From CAZHAC01 sp964383855 (lineage in GTDB: Bacteria; Chloroflexota; Dormibacteria; Dormibacterales; Dormibacteraceae), in contig CAYLIP010000006.1 in the NCBI GenBank assembly GCA_964383855.1, positions 1-59,587 of the forward strand: a stretch of 59,587 nucleotides of DNA, read 5' to 3'. Positions within the stretch are counted from its first letter, which is position 1. Every line of letters starts with the position of its first letter. This document shows positions 7,172-15,528 of this stretch, piece by piece. A program made the position numbers and the translations under genes. The notes below the pieces were generated by a model. That model was given only the letters and a program-made list of their open reading frames with translations. It did no database searches and was not told the DNA's origin.

Positions 7172-8413
7172 GCCGGTCCAGATCGAGGACCCGAGGCCGA
7201 ACGGCGAGTCATTGGCCAGGCGGAGTCCTTCGTCCAGGTCCTTGATCCGGGCCACCGGAAGCACCGGCCCGAACACCTCCTCCCGCCAGGCGCGGGCCTC
7301 GAAGGGTACGTCGGTGAGGATGGTCGGATTGATGAAGTTGCCTCGCTCGTAATCCGGACCCTCGGGCCGGCCGCCGCCGAAGACGACCCGGGCGCCGCGG
7401 TCGAGCGCGTCTTTGAGCTGGGCCTCCACCTCCTGCCGCTGTCCGGCCGTGTGCATGGGGCCCATCCGGGTCTCCTTCTCCATCCCATTGCCAGGCTTGA
7501 GCTTGGCCGCCCGCGAGACCAGCTTCTCCATCAGGGCGTCGAAGACCCCCTCCTGGATGTAGAGGCGCTTGATCGCCAGGCACGCCTGGCCGCAGTTGAA
7601 GAAGCGGCCGACCGAGATCGCCTTGGCGGCCTCTTCCAGGTCGGCGTCGTCGAGGACGATGCAGGGATCGGATCCGCCCAGCTCGAGGACCACCTTCTTG
7701 AGGTGCGGGGCGGCGGCCGCCATCACCTGCTTTCCGGTCGGCGTGGAGCCGGTCAAAGCGACCTTGCGGATCAGCGGATGCGTGACGATCGCCTCCCCCG
7801 TGCCGCTGCCCAGCACCACGTTGACGACGCCTTCCGGCAGGCCGCCCTCGATCAGAGCCTCGATGCAGCGCAGGGTCGCCAGCGGCGTCGTGCTCGAGGG
7901 CTTGAGGACGACGCAGTTGCCGGCCGCGATCGAGGGCGCCACCTTGTTGGCGGCCAGGGTGAGCGGGAAGTTCCAGGGCACGATGGCGCCCGTGACCCCG
8001 ATCGGCTTCCGGATGACCAGGCCGTAGGTCCGGGTGTCGGGAAGGTTGACGTGCTCGCCGTGGATCTTGTCCGCGAGGTCGGCGAACCAGGCGATGTTCT
8101 CGCCGAAACGGGTTGCCTCGAGGCGCGACTCGAGCAGCGTCTTGCCCTGCTCGGCCGTGAGGATGGGCGCGATCTCCTCGACCTTCGAGAGCATGTGCGC
8201 GGCCGCCTTGTGCAGGATCTTGGCCCGCTCGAAGGGTGACATCCGGGACCACGTCTGGAACGTGCGAGCCGCGGCCTGGGCGGCCCGGTCGACGTCGTCC
8301 CCGCCGCCGTTGGGCACGTGGTCGACGACCTCGCCGGTGGCCGGGTTGCGGACCTCGTAGGTCTTGCCGGAAGCGGCCTGTGCGCGCTCCCCCTCGATGA
8401 TCATGGTTGCCAT
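6983..8413 (-). CDS. NAD(P)-dependent aldehyde dehydrogenase
   Basis: 476 residues, the normal ALDH superfamily length. The NAD-binding and catalytic blocks are all present: VPWNFPLTLAANKVAPSIAA, GNCVVLKPSSTTP, the GSTPTGK turn, the general base in VLELGGSDP and the nucleophile in FFNCGQACLA. Overall it looks like the succinate-semialdehyde dehydrogenase/GabD-like branch, but the substrate is not certain. The ATG at 8413 has GGGAGG 9 nt upstream. It is divergent from an enoyl-CoA hydratase gene and lies among other acyl-CoA genes. Confidence 0.93.
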   Translation of the reverse strand: MATMIIEGERAQAASGKTYEVRNPATGEVVDHVPNGGGDDVDRAAQAAARTFQTWSRMSPFERAKILHKAAAHMLSKVEEIAPILTAEQGKTLLESRLEATRFGENIAWFADLADKIHGEHVNLPDTRTYGLVIRKPIGVTGAIVPWNFPLTLAANKVAPSIAAGNCVVLKPSSTTPLATLRCIEALIEGGLPEGVVNVVLGSGTGEAIVTHPLIRKVALTGSTPTGKQVMAAAAPHLKKVVLELGGSDPCIVLDDADLEEAAKAISVGRFFNCGQACLAIKRLYIQEGVFDALMEKLVSRAAKLKPGNGMEKETRMGPMHTAGQRQEVEAQLKDALDRGARVVFGGGRPEGPDYERGNFINPTILTDVPFEARAWREEVFGPVLPVARIKDLDEGLRLANDSPFGLGSSIWTGSMAAAHRAVRELEAGYTWVNALQIAHDELPFGGTKESGFGKEHGVEAFHQYTEQKSVVYGNL

Positions 8414-8494
8414 GCAGGCATACCTCCCAAAAGTCGGCTGTGGCTTGTACCGATAATTTATCGAGTCTCCGTAAACACTCCTCAGGAGGTGGGC

Positions 8495-9271
8495 ATGGCG
8501 GTCAGGCTCGAGAAGGAAGGTTCGGTGGGCGTGGTCGTGCTCGACCGGCCGCCCGCCAACAGCTATGACTACGACTTCCTGCGCGAGCTCGGCGCTGCCA
8601 TCGACGACGCCCGGGTCGACGAGGACGTGCGCGCCGTCGTGGTCGCCAGCGCGTCCGAGAAATTCTTCTGCGCCGGCGCCGACCTGAAGGCCTTCGCCGC
8701 CGGCTCCCCGCGCCGGCGGGCGATGACGGCGCTGCTCGGCAACGAGGTCTTCCGCAAGATGGAGACGACGCCCCTGGTCTTCGTGGCCGCCCTCAGCGGG
8801 CACGCGCTCGGCGGAGGGCTGGAACTGGCCATGGCCTGCGACCTTCGCTTTGCGGCCCGTGGCTCGTACAAGCTGGGGCTGACCGAGACCAACCTGGGGC
8901 TCTTCCCGGGAACCGGGGGCACGCAGCGGCTGCCGCGGCTGGTCGGGCTGGCCCGCGGCATCGACCTGATCGCCAGCGGCACCACCTTCGGACCCGAGGA
9001 GGCTGCGGAGTACGGGGTCGTCGACCGGCTCCTCGATGACGCGCCCAGCTGCCTGGAGGAGGCCAAGGCCTACGCTCGCAAGCTGGCCGCCGGGCCCAGC
9101 GAGGCGATCGGCCGGGCCAAGGTGGCGGCCCAGATGGGATATGGGTCGCCGCTCGATCTCGGCCTGGCGATCGAGCGCGAGGCGATCGCGCGCATCTTCG
9201 TGAGCGAGGACGCTCAGGAAGGAATCGCGGCCTTCAACGAGAAGCGAGCGCCGAACTACAAGGGCCGCTAG
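8495..9271 (+). CDS. enoyl-CoA hydratase/isomerase (crotonase) family protein
   Basis: 258 residues. The oxyanion-hole segments are visible (FFCAGADLKAFAAG and GHALGGGLELAMACDLR), as is the catalytic region ETNLGLFPGTGGTQRLPR, which keeps the Glu positions of true hydratases. It probably hydrates a 2-enoyl-CoA in fatty- or aromatic-acid breakdown. The ATG has an excellent CAGGAGG ribosome site. It is transcribed away from the aldehyde dehydrogenase gene, so the two may share a control region. Confidence 0.92.
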   Translation: MAVRLEKEGSVGVVVLDRPPANSYDYDFLRELGAAIDDARVDEDVRAVVVASASEKFFCAGADLKAFAAGSPRRRAMTALLGNEVFRKMETTPLVFVAALSGHALGGGLELAMACDLRFAARGSYKLGLTETNLGLFPGTGGTQRLPRLVGLARGIDLIASGTTFGPEEAAEYGVVDRLLDDAPSCLEEAKAYARKLAAGPSEAIGRAKVAAQMGYGSPLDLGLAIEREAIARIFVSEDAQEGIAAFNEKRAPNYKGR

Positions 9272-9308
9272 ACGCCCTAATCCGGGCCATCCCTCCGGCT
9301 CGAGCCGC

Positions 9309-10529
9309 CTAGAAGAAGGTCGGGCACCACGCCTCCGGGTACGACGCGAACATGGCGTCCGCCCGCTCGGCCGCCCCTGGCCGGCCGGCGATCCGCCCCA
9401 ACCTCAGCAGGTCACTGAAGCGGTTGGAGCCCAGGTAGCAGGCGGCCAGGTCGGCGGCCGAAACGGAAAGGTCCGGCTCGGCCGAGGTGGACCGGCAATC
9501 CGCCCCGTCCGGACCCGCCGACAGCTCCCAGCGACCCGCGTTCCAGGGGCAGAACCCGTCGTCGATCTCGAGCACGATTCCGCCCTCGGCCTCGTAGCGG
9601 CGCGCCGCGAGCGCCGCCGGGGCGTCGACCAGCCGGGCCCAGAGGCCGTCGTCGACATGGACTCGCAGCGCGCGCGGATCGGCCAGCAGCAGCCGCAGCG
9701 GCTCCCGATGCGGCCTGCCCTGGGTGCGCAGACCGGTCATCAGGTCGATGTCGAGGCAGAAGCGCCACAGCTCGGCCTGCGCCTCGGCGCTGGCCGCCAT
9801 CAGCATCTCGACCTCGACGGTCCCCTCGGGGTCGCGGCCCTCCCACTTCGAGTGAGTGCGGAAGATGACGAAGCCATCGACCTCGGCCCCGTCATGGTGG
9901 AGCCCGAAGCGCCTGTCCCCACCTGCCGAGCCGAACGGGCTGGGCGGGTCGGCGGCCAGCATCCTCCAGTACTGCTCGGTCCGCGTGACGAGGCCCGGCT
10001 GACGCCCCACCTGCGAGTTGTGGAACGTGTGCAGCGAGGCCGCCGCCTCCTCGCCCGGAACCAGCGCCACCCGGGGCCGGACAGGTTCAAGGAACGCGCT
10101 CCGCGATCGGGCGATGGTGTGGGCTGCGTGCCAGGTCGCAATCCCGTAGCCGAAGCGGCCGTAGATGGCCGCCTCCGACGCGTAGAGGAGCGCCAGCGGT
10201 TCCCCGAGCTCGTGGATGTCGTCGAGCTGCCGCCGCATGATCGCGGTCAGGATTCCCTGCCGCCGGTGGGAGGGCGCCACCGTGACCCGGCTGACACCGG
10301 CGGCGGGCGCGGTCACGCCACCGGGCAGCCCGAGCTGGAAGGTGAGGATCGCGGCCGTGGCCACCAGGCGGCCGCCGTCGAAGGCGGCCAGCGAACGCTC
10401 GAGCTCGGTGGTCGCCGCGGCCCGCTCGATGGCTTCCACGGGCATCCGCCGGCCGCCGAAGGCGAGCGAGACCTGGTGCATGTACGGCTCGAGCTCGTCC
10501 GGATTGATGGGGCGAAGCTCGACGCTCAT
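9309..10529 (-). CDS. Eis-type GNAT N-acetyltransferase
   Basis: 406 residues, the length of the Eis family. The N-terminal GNAT domain has the acetyl-CoA motif VTVAPSHRRQGILTAIMRR, a second GNAT-like domain follows, and the C-terminus is an SCP2-like domain ending in the free carboxylate WCPTFF that serves as general base in Eis enzymes. The family N-acetylates amines such as aminoglycosides or lysine; the native substrate here is unknown. The ATG overlaps the stop of the CoA-transferase beta gene by 4 bp (ATGA), so it is the last gene of that operon. This pairing is odd and probably only positional. Confidence 0.85.
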   Translation of the reverse strand: MSVELRPINPDELEPYMHQVSLAFGGRRMPVEAIERAAATTELERSLAAFDGGRLVATAAILTFQLGLPGGVTAPAAGVSRVTVAPSHRRQGILTAIMRRQLDDIHELGEPLALLYASEAAIYGRFGYGIATWHAAHTIARSRSAFLEPVRPRVALVPGEEAAASLHTFHNSQVGRQPGLVTRTEQYWRMLAADPPSPFGSAGGDRRFGLHHDGAEVDGFVIFRTHSKWEGRDPEGTVEVEMLMAASAEAQAELWRFCLDIDLMTGLRTQGRPHREPLRLLLADPRALRVHVDDGLWARLVDAPAALAARRYEAEGGIVLEIDDGFCPWNAGRWELSAGPDGADCRSTSAEPDLSVSAADLAACYLGSNRFSDLLRLGRIAGRPGAAERADAMFASYPEAWCPTFF

Positions 10530-11299
10530 TTGCGGCCCGTCCAGAATCCATCCGGGTCGAGGCGCCTCAGGTGAAAAAGCTCCTCCTGAGTCGGGGGCGG
10601 GGTCTCGCCGCAACCGGAGGCTACGCGCAGATCCCAACCGGTGTTGTCGAGCACGTCCTGGACGGTGTGGCCCGGGTGGACGGAAACCAGCTCCGCCTCT
10701 CCCCCATCCTCAGGGAACCGGAGCACGGCCAGCGTGGTCACCACCGCCGCCGGGCCCCCGCCGAGCAGCCCGTGACCGCTTCGCCATCCGGGCGTTCCGT
10801 CGCCGTGGCCGGGAGACGTGACATAGGAGACGCGCTCGACCAGGCGCCGCTTCTCATGGCTCATCAGGGTCACCCACCTCCGGGAGAGGATCGCGATGTC
10901 GGCCCCGCCGCCGGAGCCGGGCAGCCTCACGGCCGGGCTTCGAGGGTCGCCGATGTAGCTGGTGTTGAGGTTGCCGAAGCGGTCGACCTCGGCCCCGCCG
11001 ATGAAGCCGAGGTCGACCGTGCCCTGCGCCATCAGGGCCATGACGTTCGACATCCGCGTCGCCCAGAGCGCGCCGGCGACGTTGGGCGGGTCGCCCATGG
11101 TGCCGAGGAAGGCCTCGGCGGGCTGGTCGCGCATCAGGCCCACCTCGAAGAGCGCGCGCGCCGCCGGCGCATGCGTGCTGCGGGCCACCCCATACGCCAG
11201 GATGGGGAGCCGCATGCCGACGAAGACCAGCTGGCGATCGCGGATCTCGCGGGCGGCGACCGCGACCATCATCTCCTGCGGTGTGTAGGCCTCACTCAT
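10526..11299 (-). CDS. CoA-transferase beta subunit (IpdB-like)
   Basis: 257 residues, class I CoA-transferase fold. Recognisable parts are GFIGGAEVDRFGNLNTS, LPGSGGGADIAILSRRW and the C-terminal DGGEAELVSVHPGHTVQDVL, which closely resemble IpdB of mycobacterial steroid ring degradation. There the IpdAB pair opens a cyclic acyl-CoA ring. Whether this pair does the same or transfers CoA cannot be read from the sequence. It overlaps the alpha subunit gene by 8 bp and is followed by an Eis-like gene. Confidence 0.85.
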   Translation of the reverse strand: MSEAYTPQEMMVAVAAREIRDRQLVFVGMRLPILAYGVARSTHAPAARALFEVGLMRDQPAEAFLGTMGDPPNVAGALWATRMSNVMALMAQGTVDLGFIGGAEVDRFGNLNTSYIGDPRSPAVRLPGSGGGADIAILSRRWVTLMSHEKRRLVERVSYVTSPGHGDGTPGWRSGHGLLGGGPAAVVTTLAVLRFPEDGGEAELVSVHPGHTVQDVLDNTGWDLRVASGCGETPPPTQEELFHLRRLDPDGFWTGRK

Positions 11300-12182
11300 C
11301 GCCGTAATCCACCGGCGCCGAGGGCAGCGCTCGCCGGATTCGCGGAGCCTCGGCGCCGAGCTTGCCGAGGAAGGCCGGCCGGTCGGGCACGTCGAGCACC
11401 CACTCTCGCAGCCAGGCCTCAAACCCCTCCGCGGTCCGGGATCGCTCGGCGTACTCGCGGAAGTGCTGATGGTCGCGGCGCCAGTAACCCTGAAGAGGGG
11501 CGGGGAGCGAGCCGCCGGGCTCGTGGACGACGGCCACCACCTTGGACTCGGGAAGCAGGACCCGGTTGGGATCGGAAAGCGTCACCTCGGCCCCGACCAG
11601 CTCCTCGCAGGTGAGGATCACCCGTTGGGCGGCAAGGCCGGCCTCTTCTGAGATCCCCAGCGGGCCCCAGGCATGAGCCCGGCCCATCTCGTCGGCGCGC
11701 TGGACATGGAGGATCGTCACACCCGGCCGCAGGGCCCGCACCCGGACATGGTCGCCCGCGTCCTCGAGGTCGGGATTGGTCCGGAGGATGTCGCTGCCGA
11801 GCAGGGTCACGGTCGGGATGAAAGGCGAGTTCCAGGCGCCCGCCCACAGGGCGAGCGCGATCGAGAAGTTGGTGTGATCGCGCACGTCAAGCGGCCGGGG
11901 CTTTCCCCTCTCCACCGCGCGCCGGTAGCAGTGCCCCAGGCCCTCGGAGACGTTCCCGACCCACGCCGCCCGGATGCCGGCCACGCAGCCGGCTCCCACC
12001 AGCTGGTCGAAGCAGGCGTCGCTGATGGGCCCCACCAGGACCAGGTCGCGACGCCCCTGGCGGATCATCTCGTGCGCCGCGGCGAAGGGGATCGCGGGCT
12101 CGAGGCAGGTGCCCATGGCGACCATGGAGCCGTCGGGAACGAAGCGCGCGATGGCGTCGCGCATCGCCATCACCTTGGACAC
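11292..12182 (-). CDS. CoA-transferase alpha subunit (IpdA-like)
   Basis: About 296 residues from GTG 12182; GTG 12173 and ATG 12170 are alternatives. It has the class I alpha pattern: DGSMVAMGTCLEPAIPFAA, the substrate region AAWVGNVSEGLGH, and the C-terminal SESKVVAV-type segment followed by HEPGGSLPAPLQGYW, matching the IpdA end (EAPGGAH...). It pairs with the downstream beta gene to form the heterodimer. The gene is divergent from the PaaI-type thioesterase; 35 bp separate the two start codons. Confidence 0.83.
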   Translation of the reverse strand: MSKVMAMRDAIARFVPDGSMVAMGTCLEPAIPFAAAHEMIRQGRRDLVLVGPISDACFDQLVGAGCVAGIRAAWVGNVSEGLGHCYRRAVERGKPRPLDVRDHTNFSIALALWAGAWNSPFIPTVTLLGSDILRTNPDLEDAGDHVRVRALRPGVTILHVQRADEMGRAHAWGPLGISEEAGLAAQRVILTCEELVGAEVTLSDPNRVLLPESKVVAVVHEPGGSLPAPLQGYWRRDHQHFREYAERSRTAEGFEAWLREWVLDVPDRPAFLGKLGAEAPRIRRALPSAPVDYGDE

Positions 12183-12204
12183 CCGGTCAAGTATGTGGCG
12201 ACCC

Positions 12205-12210
12205 GATAAT
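12205..12210 (+). promoter_or_regulatory. -10 element (GATAAT) before the thioesterase
   Basis: GATAAT lies 7 nt before the ATG at 12218, and no ribosome binding site fits between. This is a leaderless-type arrangement in the short divergent region with the CoA-transferase genes. Confidence 0.45.
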
Positions 12211-12217
12211 CGGCCGC

Positions 12218-12616
12218 ATGGAACTGGATGGGTTCGCCGCGTCGATGCCGCTGGCCAGCACCCTGGGCATCGAGCTGCTCGAGGGCGGCCGGGAAGAGGT
12301 CCGCATGCGGATGCCATGGCGGCACGAGATCTGCACCAGCAACGGCGTCCTCCACGGGGGCGCCCTGATGGCCCTGGCCGACAGCTGCGGGGCCGCGTGC
12401 GCGGTGCTCAACCTGCCGGACGGCGCCTTCACGACGACGATCGAGTCGAAGACCAACTTCCTGCGCGCCGTACGCGAGGGCAGCGTCACCGCGGTGTCGC
12501 GCCCCCTGCACGCCGGCCGCACCGTGATCGTGGTCCAGACCGACCTGCTCGACGAGGCCGGCCGGCGCGTCGCGCAGACGACGCAGACCCAGGCCGTGCT
12601 GATGCCCCGCGAGTGA
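12218..12616 (+). CDS. PaaI-type hotdog-fold thioesterase
   Basis: 132 residues, a single hotdog domain. The active-site helix and loop are visible in TSNGVLHGGALMALADSCGAA, with the HGG-A-ALAD pattern of the PaaI/4-hydroxybenzoyl-CoA thioesterase group. It probably hydrolyses aryl- or medium-chain acyl-CoA. Its position directly before a 4-hydroxybenzoyl-CoA-reductase-like operon suggests a housekeeping or escape reaction on the same aromatic CoA esters. That functional link is inference. Confidence 0.88.
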   Translation: MELDGFAASMPLASTLGIELLEGGREEVRMRMPWRHEICTSNGVLHGGALMALADSCGAACAVLNLPDGAFTTTIESKTNFLRAVREGSVTAVSRPLHAGRTVIVVQTDLLDEAGRRVAQTTQTQAVLMPRE

Positions 12617-12632
12617 CCGCTCGACGCCGTTC

Positions 12633-12638
12633 TATGCT
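12633..12638 (+). promoter_or_regulatory. -10 element of a leaderless promoter (TATGCT)
   Basis: TATGCT lies 9 nt before ATG 12648 and suggests that the molybdenum hydroxylase genes form their own leaderless transcript rather than only being read through from the thioesterase. Confidence 0.5.
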
Positions 12639-12647
12639 CAACGGCGA

Positions 12648-13136
12648 ATGCTGAACGAGCTGGATCGCCCGGTTGACCGCCGAGTGCTCGAGCTGACCGT
12701 CAACGGGGAGCCGCACATGGTGCTGGCACCCGTTCACAAGACCCTGCTCGAGGTCCTGCGGGAGGATCTGGGCCTGACCGGCACCAAGCACGGTTGCGAA
12801 CTGGGCGAGTGCGGCACCTGCACGGTCCTCGTCGACGGCGAACCGGAACTCTCCTGCCTGCTGCTCCCGGTGCAGGTCGGCAACCGGCGCATCACCACGG
12901 TCGAGGGGCTGAGCGACACCTCCGAGCCGACCCCTCTCCAGGCCGCCTTCGCCGAGCTTGGAGCTGCTCAGTGCGGCTACTGCACCCCGGGCATGCTGCT
13001 GGCCGCGCAGTCCCTGCTCGACCGCACCCCGGATCCGAGCGAGCAGGAGATCCGCGAGGCGCTGGCCGGCAACCTCTGCCGCTGCACCGGCTACGCCAAG
13101 ATCATCGAGGCCGTGAGGTCGGTCGCCGGTGCCTGA
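12648..13136 (+). CDS. hcrC: molybdenum hydroxylase 2Fe-2S subunit (4-hydroxybenzoyl-CoA reductase gamma-like)
   Basis: 162 residues. It carries the plant-type 2Fe-2S cluster ligands Cys50, 55, 58 and 70 (CELGECGTC) and the second, helical-domain cluster Cys109, 112, 144 and 146 (CGYC and CRC), as in all xanthine oxidase family small subunits. It passes electrons between the Mo and FAD subunits. The gene overlaps the Mo subunit start by 8 bp. The gene symbol rests on the whole operon: the FAD subunit has the extra cluster loop known from 4-hydroxybenzoyl-CoA reductase. By itself this subunit could belong to any aldehyde or xanthine dehydrogenase-like enzyme. Confidence 0.8.
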   Translation: MLNELDRPVDRRVLELTVNGEPHMVLAPVHKTLLEVLREDLGLTGTKHGCELGECGTCTVLVDGEPELSCLLLPVQVGNRRITTVEGLSDTSEPTPLQAAFAELGAAQCGYCTPGMLLAAQSLLDRTPDPSEQEIREALAGNLCRCTGYAKIIEAVRSVAGA

Positions 13137-15528
13137 CCTGAAGGTGGTCGGCAAGCCGCTCCCCAGGGTCGACGCCGGCGCCAAGGTCAATGGCCGGGCG
13201 GTCTACGCGGACGACATCCAGCTCCCGGGCATGCTGCACTGCAAGATCCTGCGCAGCCCCCACCCTCACGCCCGCATCCTTGCCATCGACACCTCGAGGG
13301 CCCGGCGGATCCCGGGCGTCAAGGCCGTCCTCACCGGGGATGCGCTGCCCATCAAGTTCGGCATCCTCCCGGTCTCGCAGGACGAGCACGCCCTCGAGTT
13401 CGAGAAGGTCCGCTACGTGGGCGACCCGGTCGCCGCGGTGGCCGCCACCGAGGAGGAGATCGCGGCCGCCGCCTGCGAGGCGATCGAGGTCGACTACGAG
13501 GTCCTGCAGACGGTCGGCTCGATCGAGGAAGCGCTCCGGCCTCCGGCCGACGAGCGGATCCAGGAGGGCCGGCAGCCCCTCAACGTCCACCGCATGCTCA
13601 GCTACGAGTTCGGCGACCTGGACGCCGGCTGGCGGCGGGCGGCGCACACGCGCGAGGACGTCTTCTTCTTCCAGGGCAATACGCATCTCCCGATGGAGCA
13701 GCACTCGGCGGTCGCCTCCTACGTCGACGGCAGCCTGACGCTCTGGTCCTCCACCCAGGTCGTCCACTACGTGCACCGCGCGCTGGCCAGGGTGCTCGAG
13801 CTGCCGGTCAACCGCATCCGCGTCATCGGCGCCACGCACGGGGGCGGGTTTGGAGGCAAGACCGACCCCTTCTCGCACGAGATCGTGGTCGCCAAGCTGG
13901 CGATGATCACCGGCCGGCCGGTGAAGTGCACGCTCACGCGCGAGGAGGTCTTCTACGCGCACCGGGGCCGGCACCCGGTGCTGATGTGGGTGAAGACGGG
14001 CGTCGACGCCGATGGCCGGATCGTGGCCATGCACTTCCGGAGCGCCCTCGACGGCGGCGGCTACGGCTCCTACGGCGTCGCCTCCACCTTCTACACGGGC
14101 GTGCTGCAGACGGTGACCTACGACATTCCGGCCTACAAGTTCGAGGGCGTCCGGGTCTTCACCAACAAGGCGCCCTGCGGTCCCAAGCGCGGCCATGGCA
14201 CGCCGCAGCCCCGCTTCGCCATCGAGCTCCACCTGGACAAGATCGCCGACGAGCTCGGCATCGACCGGGTGGAGATCCGGCGGCGCAACTTCGTCAGGCC
14301 GTTCAGCCGCACCGTCAACTGGCTGCGGGTCACCACCTGCGCGCTGGAGGAGTGCACGCGGCGGGTGATCGAGGCCAGCGGATACCACCGGCGCCCACGG
14401 CCGACGTCGGAGGGGCGGTCACCCCACCTGAAGAGCGGCATGGGCTTTGCCGTCAGCACGTACATGTCGGGCGCCGGCACCGCCATCTACTGGAACGCGA
14501 TGCCGCACTCGGAGGTCCAGCTGAAGGCGGACCGCGGCGGCGTCACCGCCTACTGCGGGGCCATGGACATCGGCCAGGGTTCCGACTCGGTGCTGGCGCA
14601 GATCGTGGGCGAGGAATTGGGCATCGAGCCCAGGGATGTCCGGCTGATCACCGCCGACACCGACCTGACGCCGATCGACCTCGGCTCCTACTCCTCGCGC
14701 GTCACCTTCATGATGGGCAACGCGGCGATCGAGGCGGCACGCCGGATGCGCGACCTGCTGGTCCAGGCGGTGGCCGAGAAGATGGGCGTGCGCGGCGACC
14801 TCGAGGAGATCCCGGTGGGCGGCGGCCGGATCGGTGATTTCACGTTTCTCGAGGCGTGCGAGCTGGCCGAGGCGCGCTTCGGCGCCCTTTCCACGGCCGG
14901 CTCCTACACTCCGCCGCGGATCGGCGGTCCCTTCAAGGGGTCGGGGGTTGGACCCAGCCCCGCCTACTCCTACAGCGCCTGCGTCGTCGACCTCGACGTC
15001 GACGAGCGGACGGGGATTCTCACCGTCAACAAGGTCTGGATCGCCCACGACATCGGGCGGGCCATCAACCCAACGCTGGCCGTCGGCCAGGTCGAAGGTG
15101 GCGTCTACATGGGCCTGGGCGAGGTGCTGATGGAAGAGCAGGCCTACCGGAAGGGCCGCCACCGCCAGCCGTCGATGCTCGACTACAAGTCCCCCACCTT
15201 CCTCGAGATGCCTCCGGTCGAGACTTTCCTGGTCGAGACCGACGACCCCGAGGGACCGTATGGGGCCAAGGAGGCGGGCCAGGGACCGCTGCTCCCGGTC
15301 ATCCCGGCCGTCAACTCGGCCATCCACGACGCGCTCGGGGTGTGGATCGACGAGATACCGGTCACGCCGGAGAAGGTGCTGAAGGCGATCGACGCCGGCC
15401 GGGTCGGCCCCAAGACGTTCCCGGAGGTGCCCTGGCCTGACCCGATCGCGGTCGATCCGCCCGCCCGTGACGAGCTGCGCGTGGGTCGCGAGTTCGAGGA
15501 GGCCTATGGCGTGAGCGGCGCTCACTGA
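13129..15528 (+). CDS. hcrA: molybdopterin-binding catalytic subunit (4-hydroxybenzoyl-CoA reductase alpha-like)
   Basis: 799 residues, the normal large-subunit length. It binds the Mo-cofactor and holds the active site. Visible family blocks are KVRYVGDPVAAVAATEEE, THGGGFGGKTDP, PCGPKRGHGTPQP, the AMDIGQGSDSVLAQI pterin loop, SYSSRVTFMMGNAAIEAA and the catalytic Glu in YGAKEAGQGP. PCGPKRGHGT and the GSYSSRVTFM block match the HcrA pattern I know from Thauera better than the CoxL (AYRCSFR) or XdhB patterns. HcrA removes the ring hydroxyl of 4-hydroxybenzoyl-CoA. The gene ends one base into the FAD subunit start (TGATG). Substrate assignment is inference. Confidence 0.82.
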   Translation: MPDLKVVGKPLPRVDAGAKVNGRAVYADDIQLPGMLHCKILRSPHPHARILAIDTSRARRIPGVKAVLTGDALPIKFGILPVSQDEHALEFEKVRYVGDPVAAVAATEEEIAAAACEAIEVDYEVLQTVGSIEEALRPPADERIQEGRQPLNVHRMLSYEFGDLDAGWRRAAHTREDVFFFQGNTHLPMEQHSAVASYVDGSLTLWSSTQVVHYVHRALARVLELPVNRIRVIGATHGGGFGGKTDPFSHEIVVAKLAMITGRPVKCTLTREEVFYAHRGRHPVLMWVKTGVDADGRIVAMHFRSALDGGGYGSYGVASTFYTGVLQTVTYDIPAYKFEGVRVFTNKAPCGPKRGHGTPQPRFAIELHLDKIADELGIDRVEIRRRNFVRPFSRTVNWLRVTTCALEECTRRVIEASGYHRRPRPTSEGRSPHLKSGMGFAVSTYMSGAGTAIYWNAMPHSEVQLKADRGGVTAYCGAMDIGQGSDSVLAQIVGEELGIEPRDVRLITADTDLTPIDLGSYSSRVTFMMGNAAIEAARRMRDLLVQAVAEKMGVRGDLEEIPVGGGRIGDFTFLEACELAEARFGALSTAGSYTPPRIGGPFKGSGVGPSPAYSYSACVVDLDVDERTGILTVNKVWIAHDIGRAINPTLAVGQVEGGVYMGLGEVLMEEQAYRKGRHRQPSMLDYKSPTFLEMPPVETFLVETDDPEGPYGAKEAGQGPLLPVIPAVNSAIHDALGVWIDEIPVTPEKVLKAIDAGRVGPKTFPEVPWPDPIAVDPPARDELRVGREFEEAYGVSGAH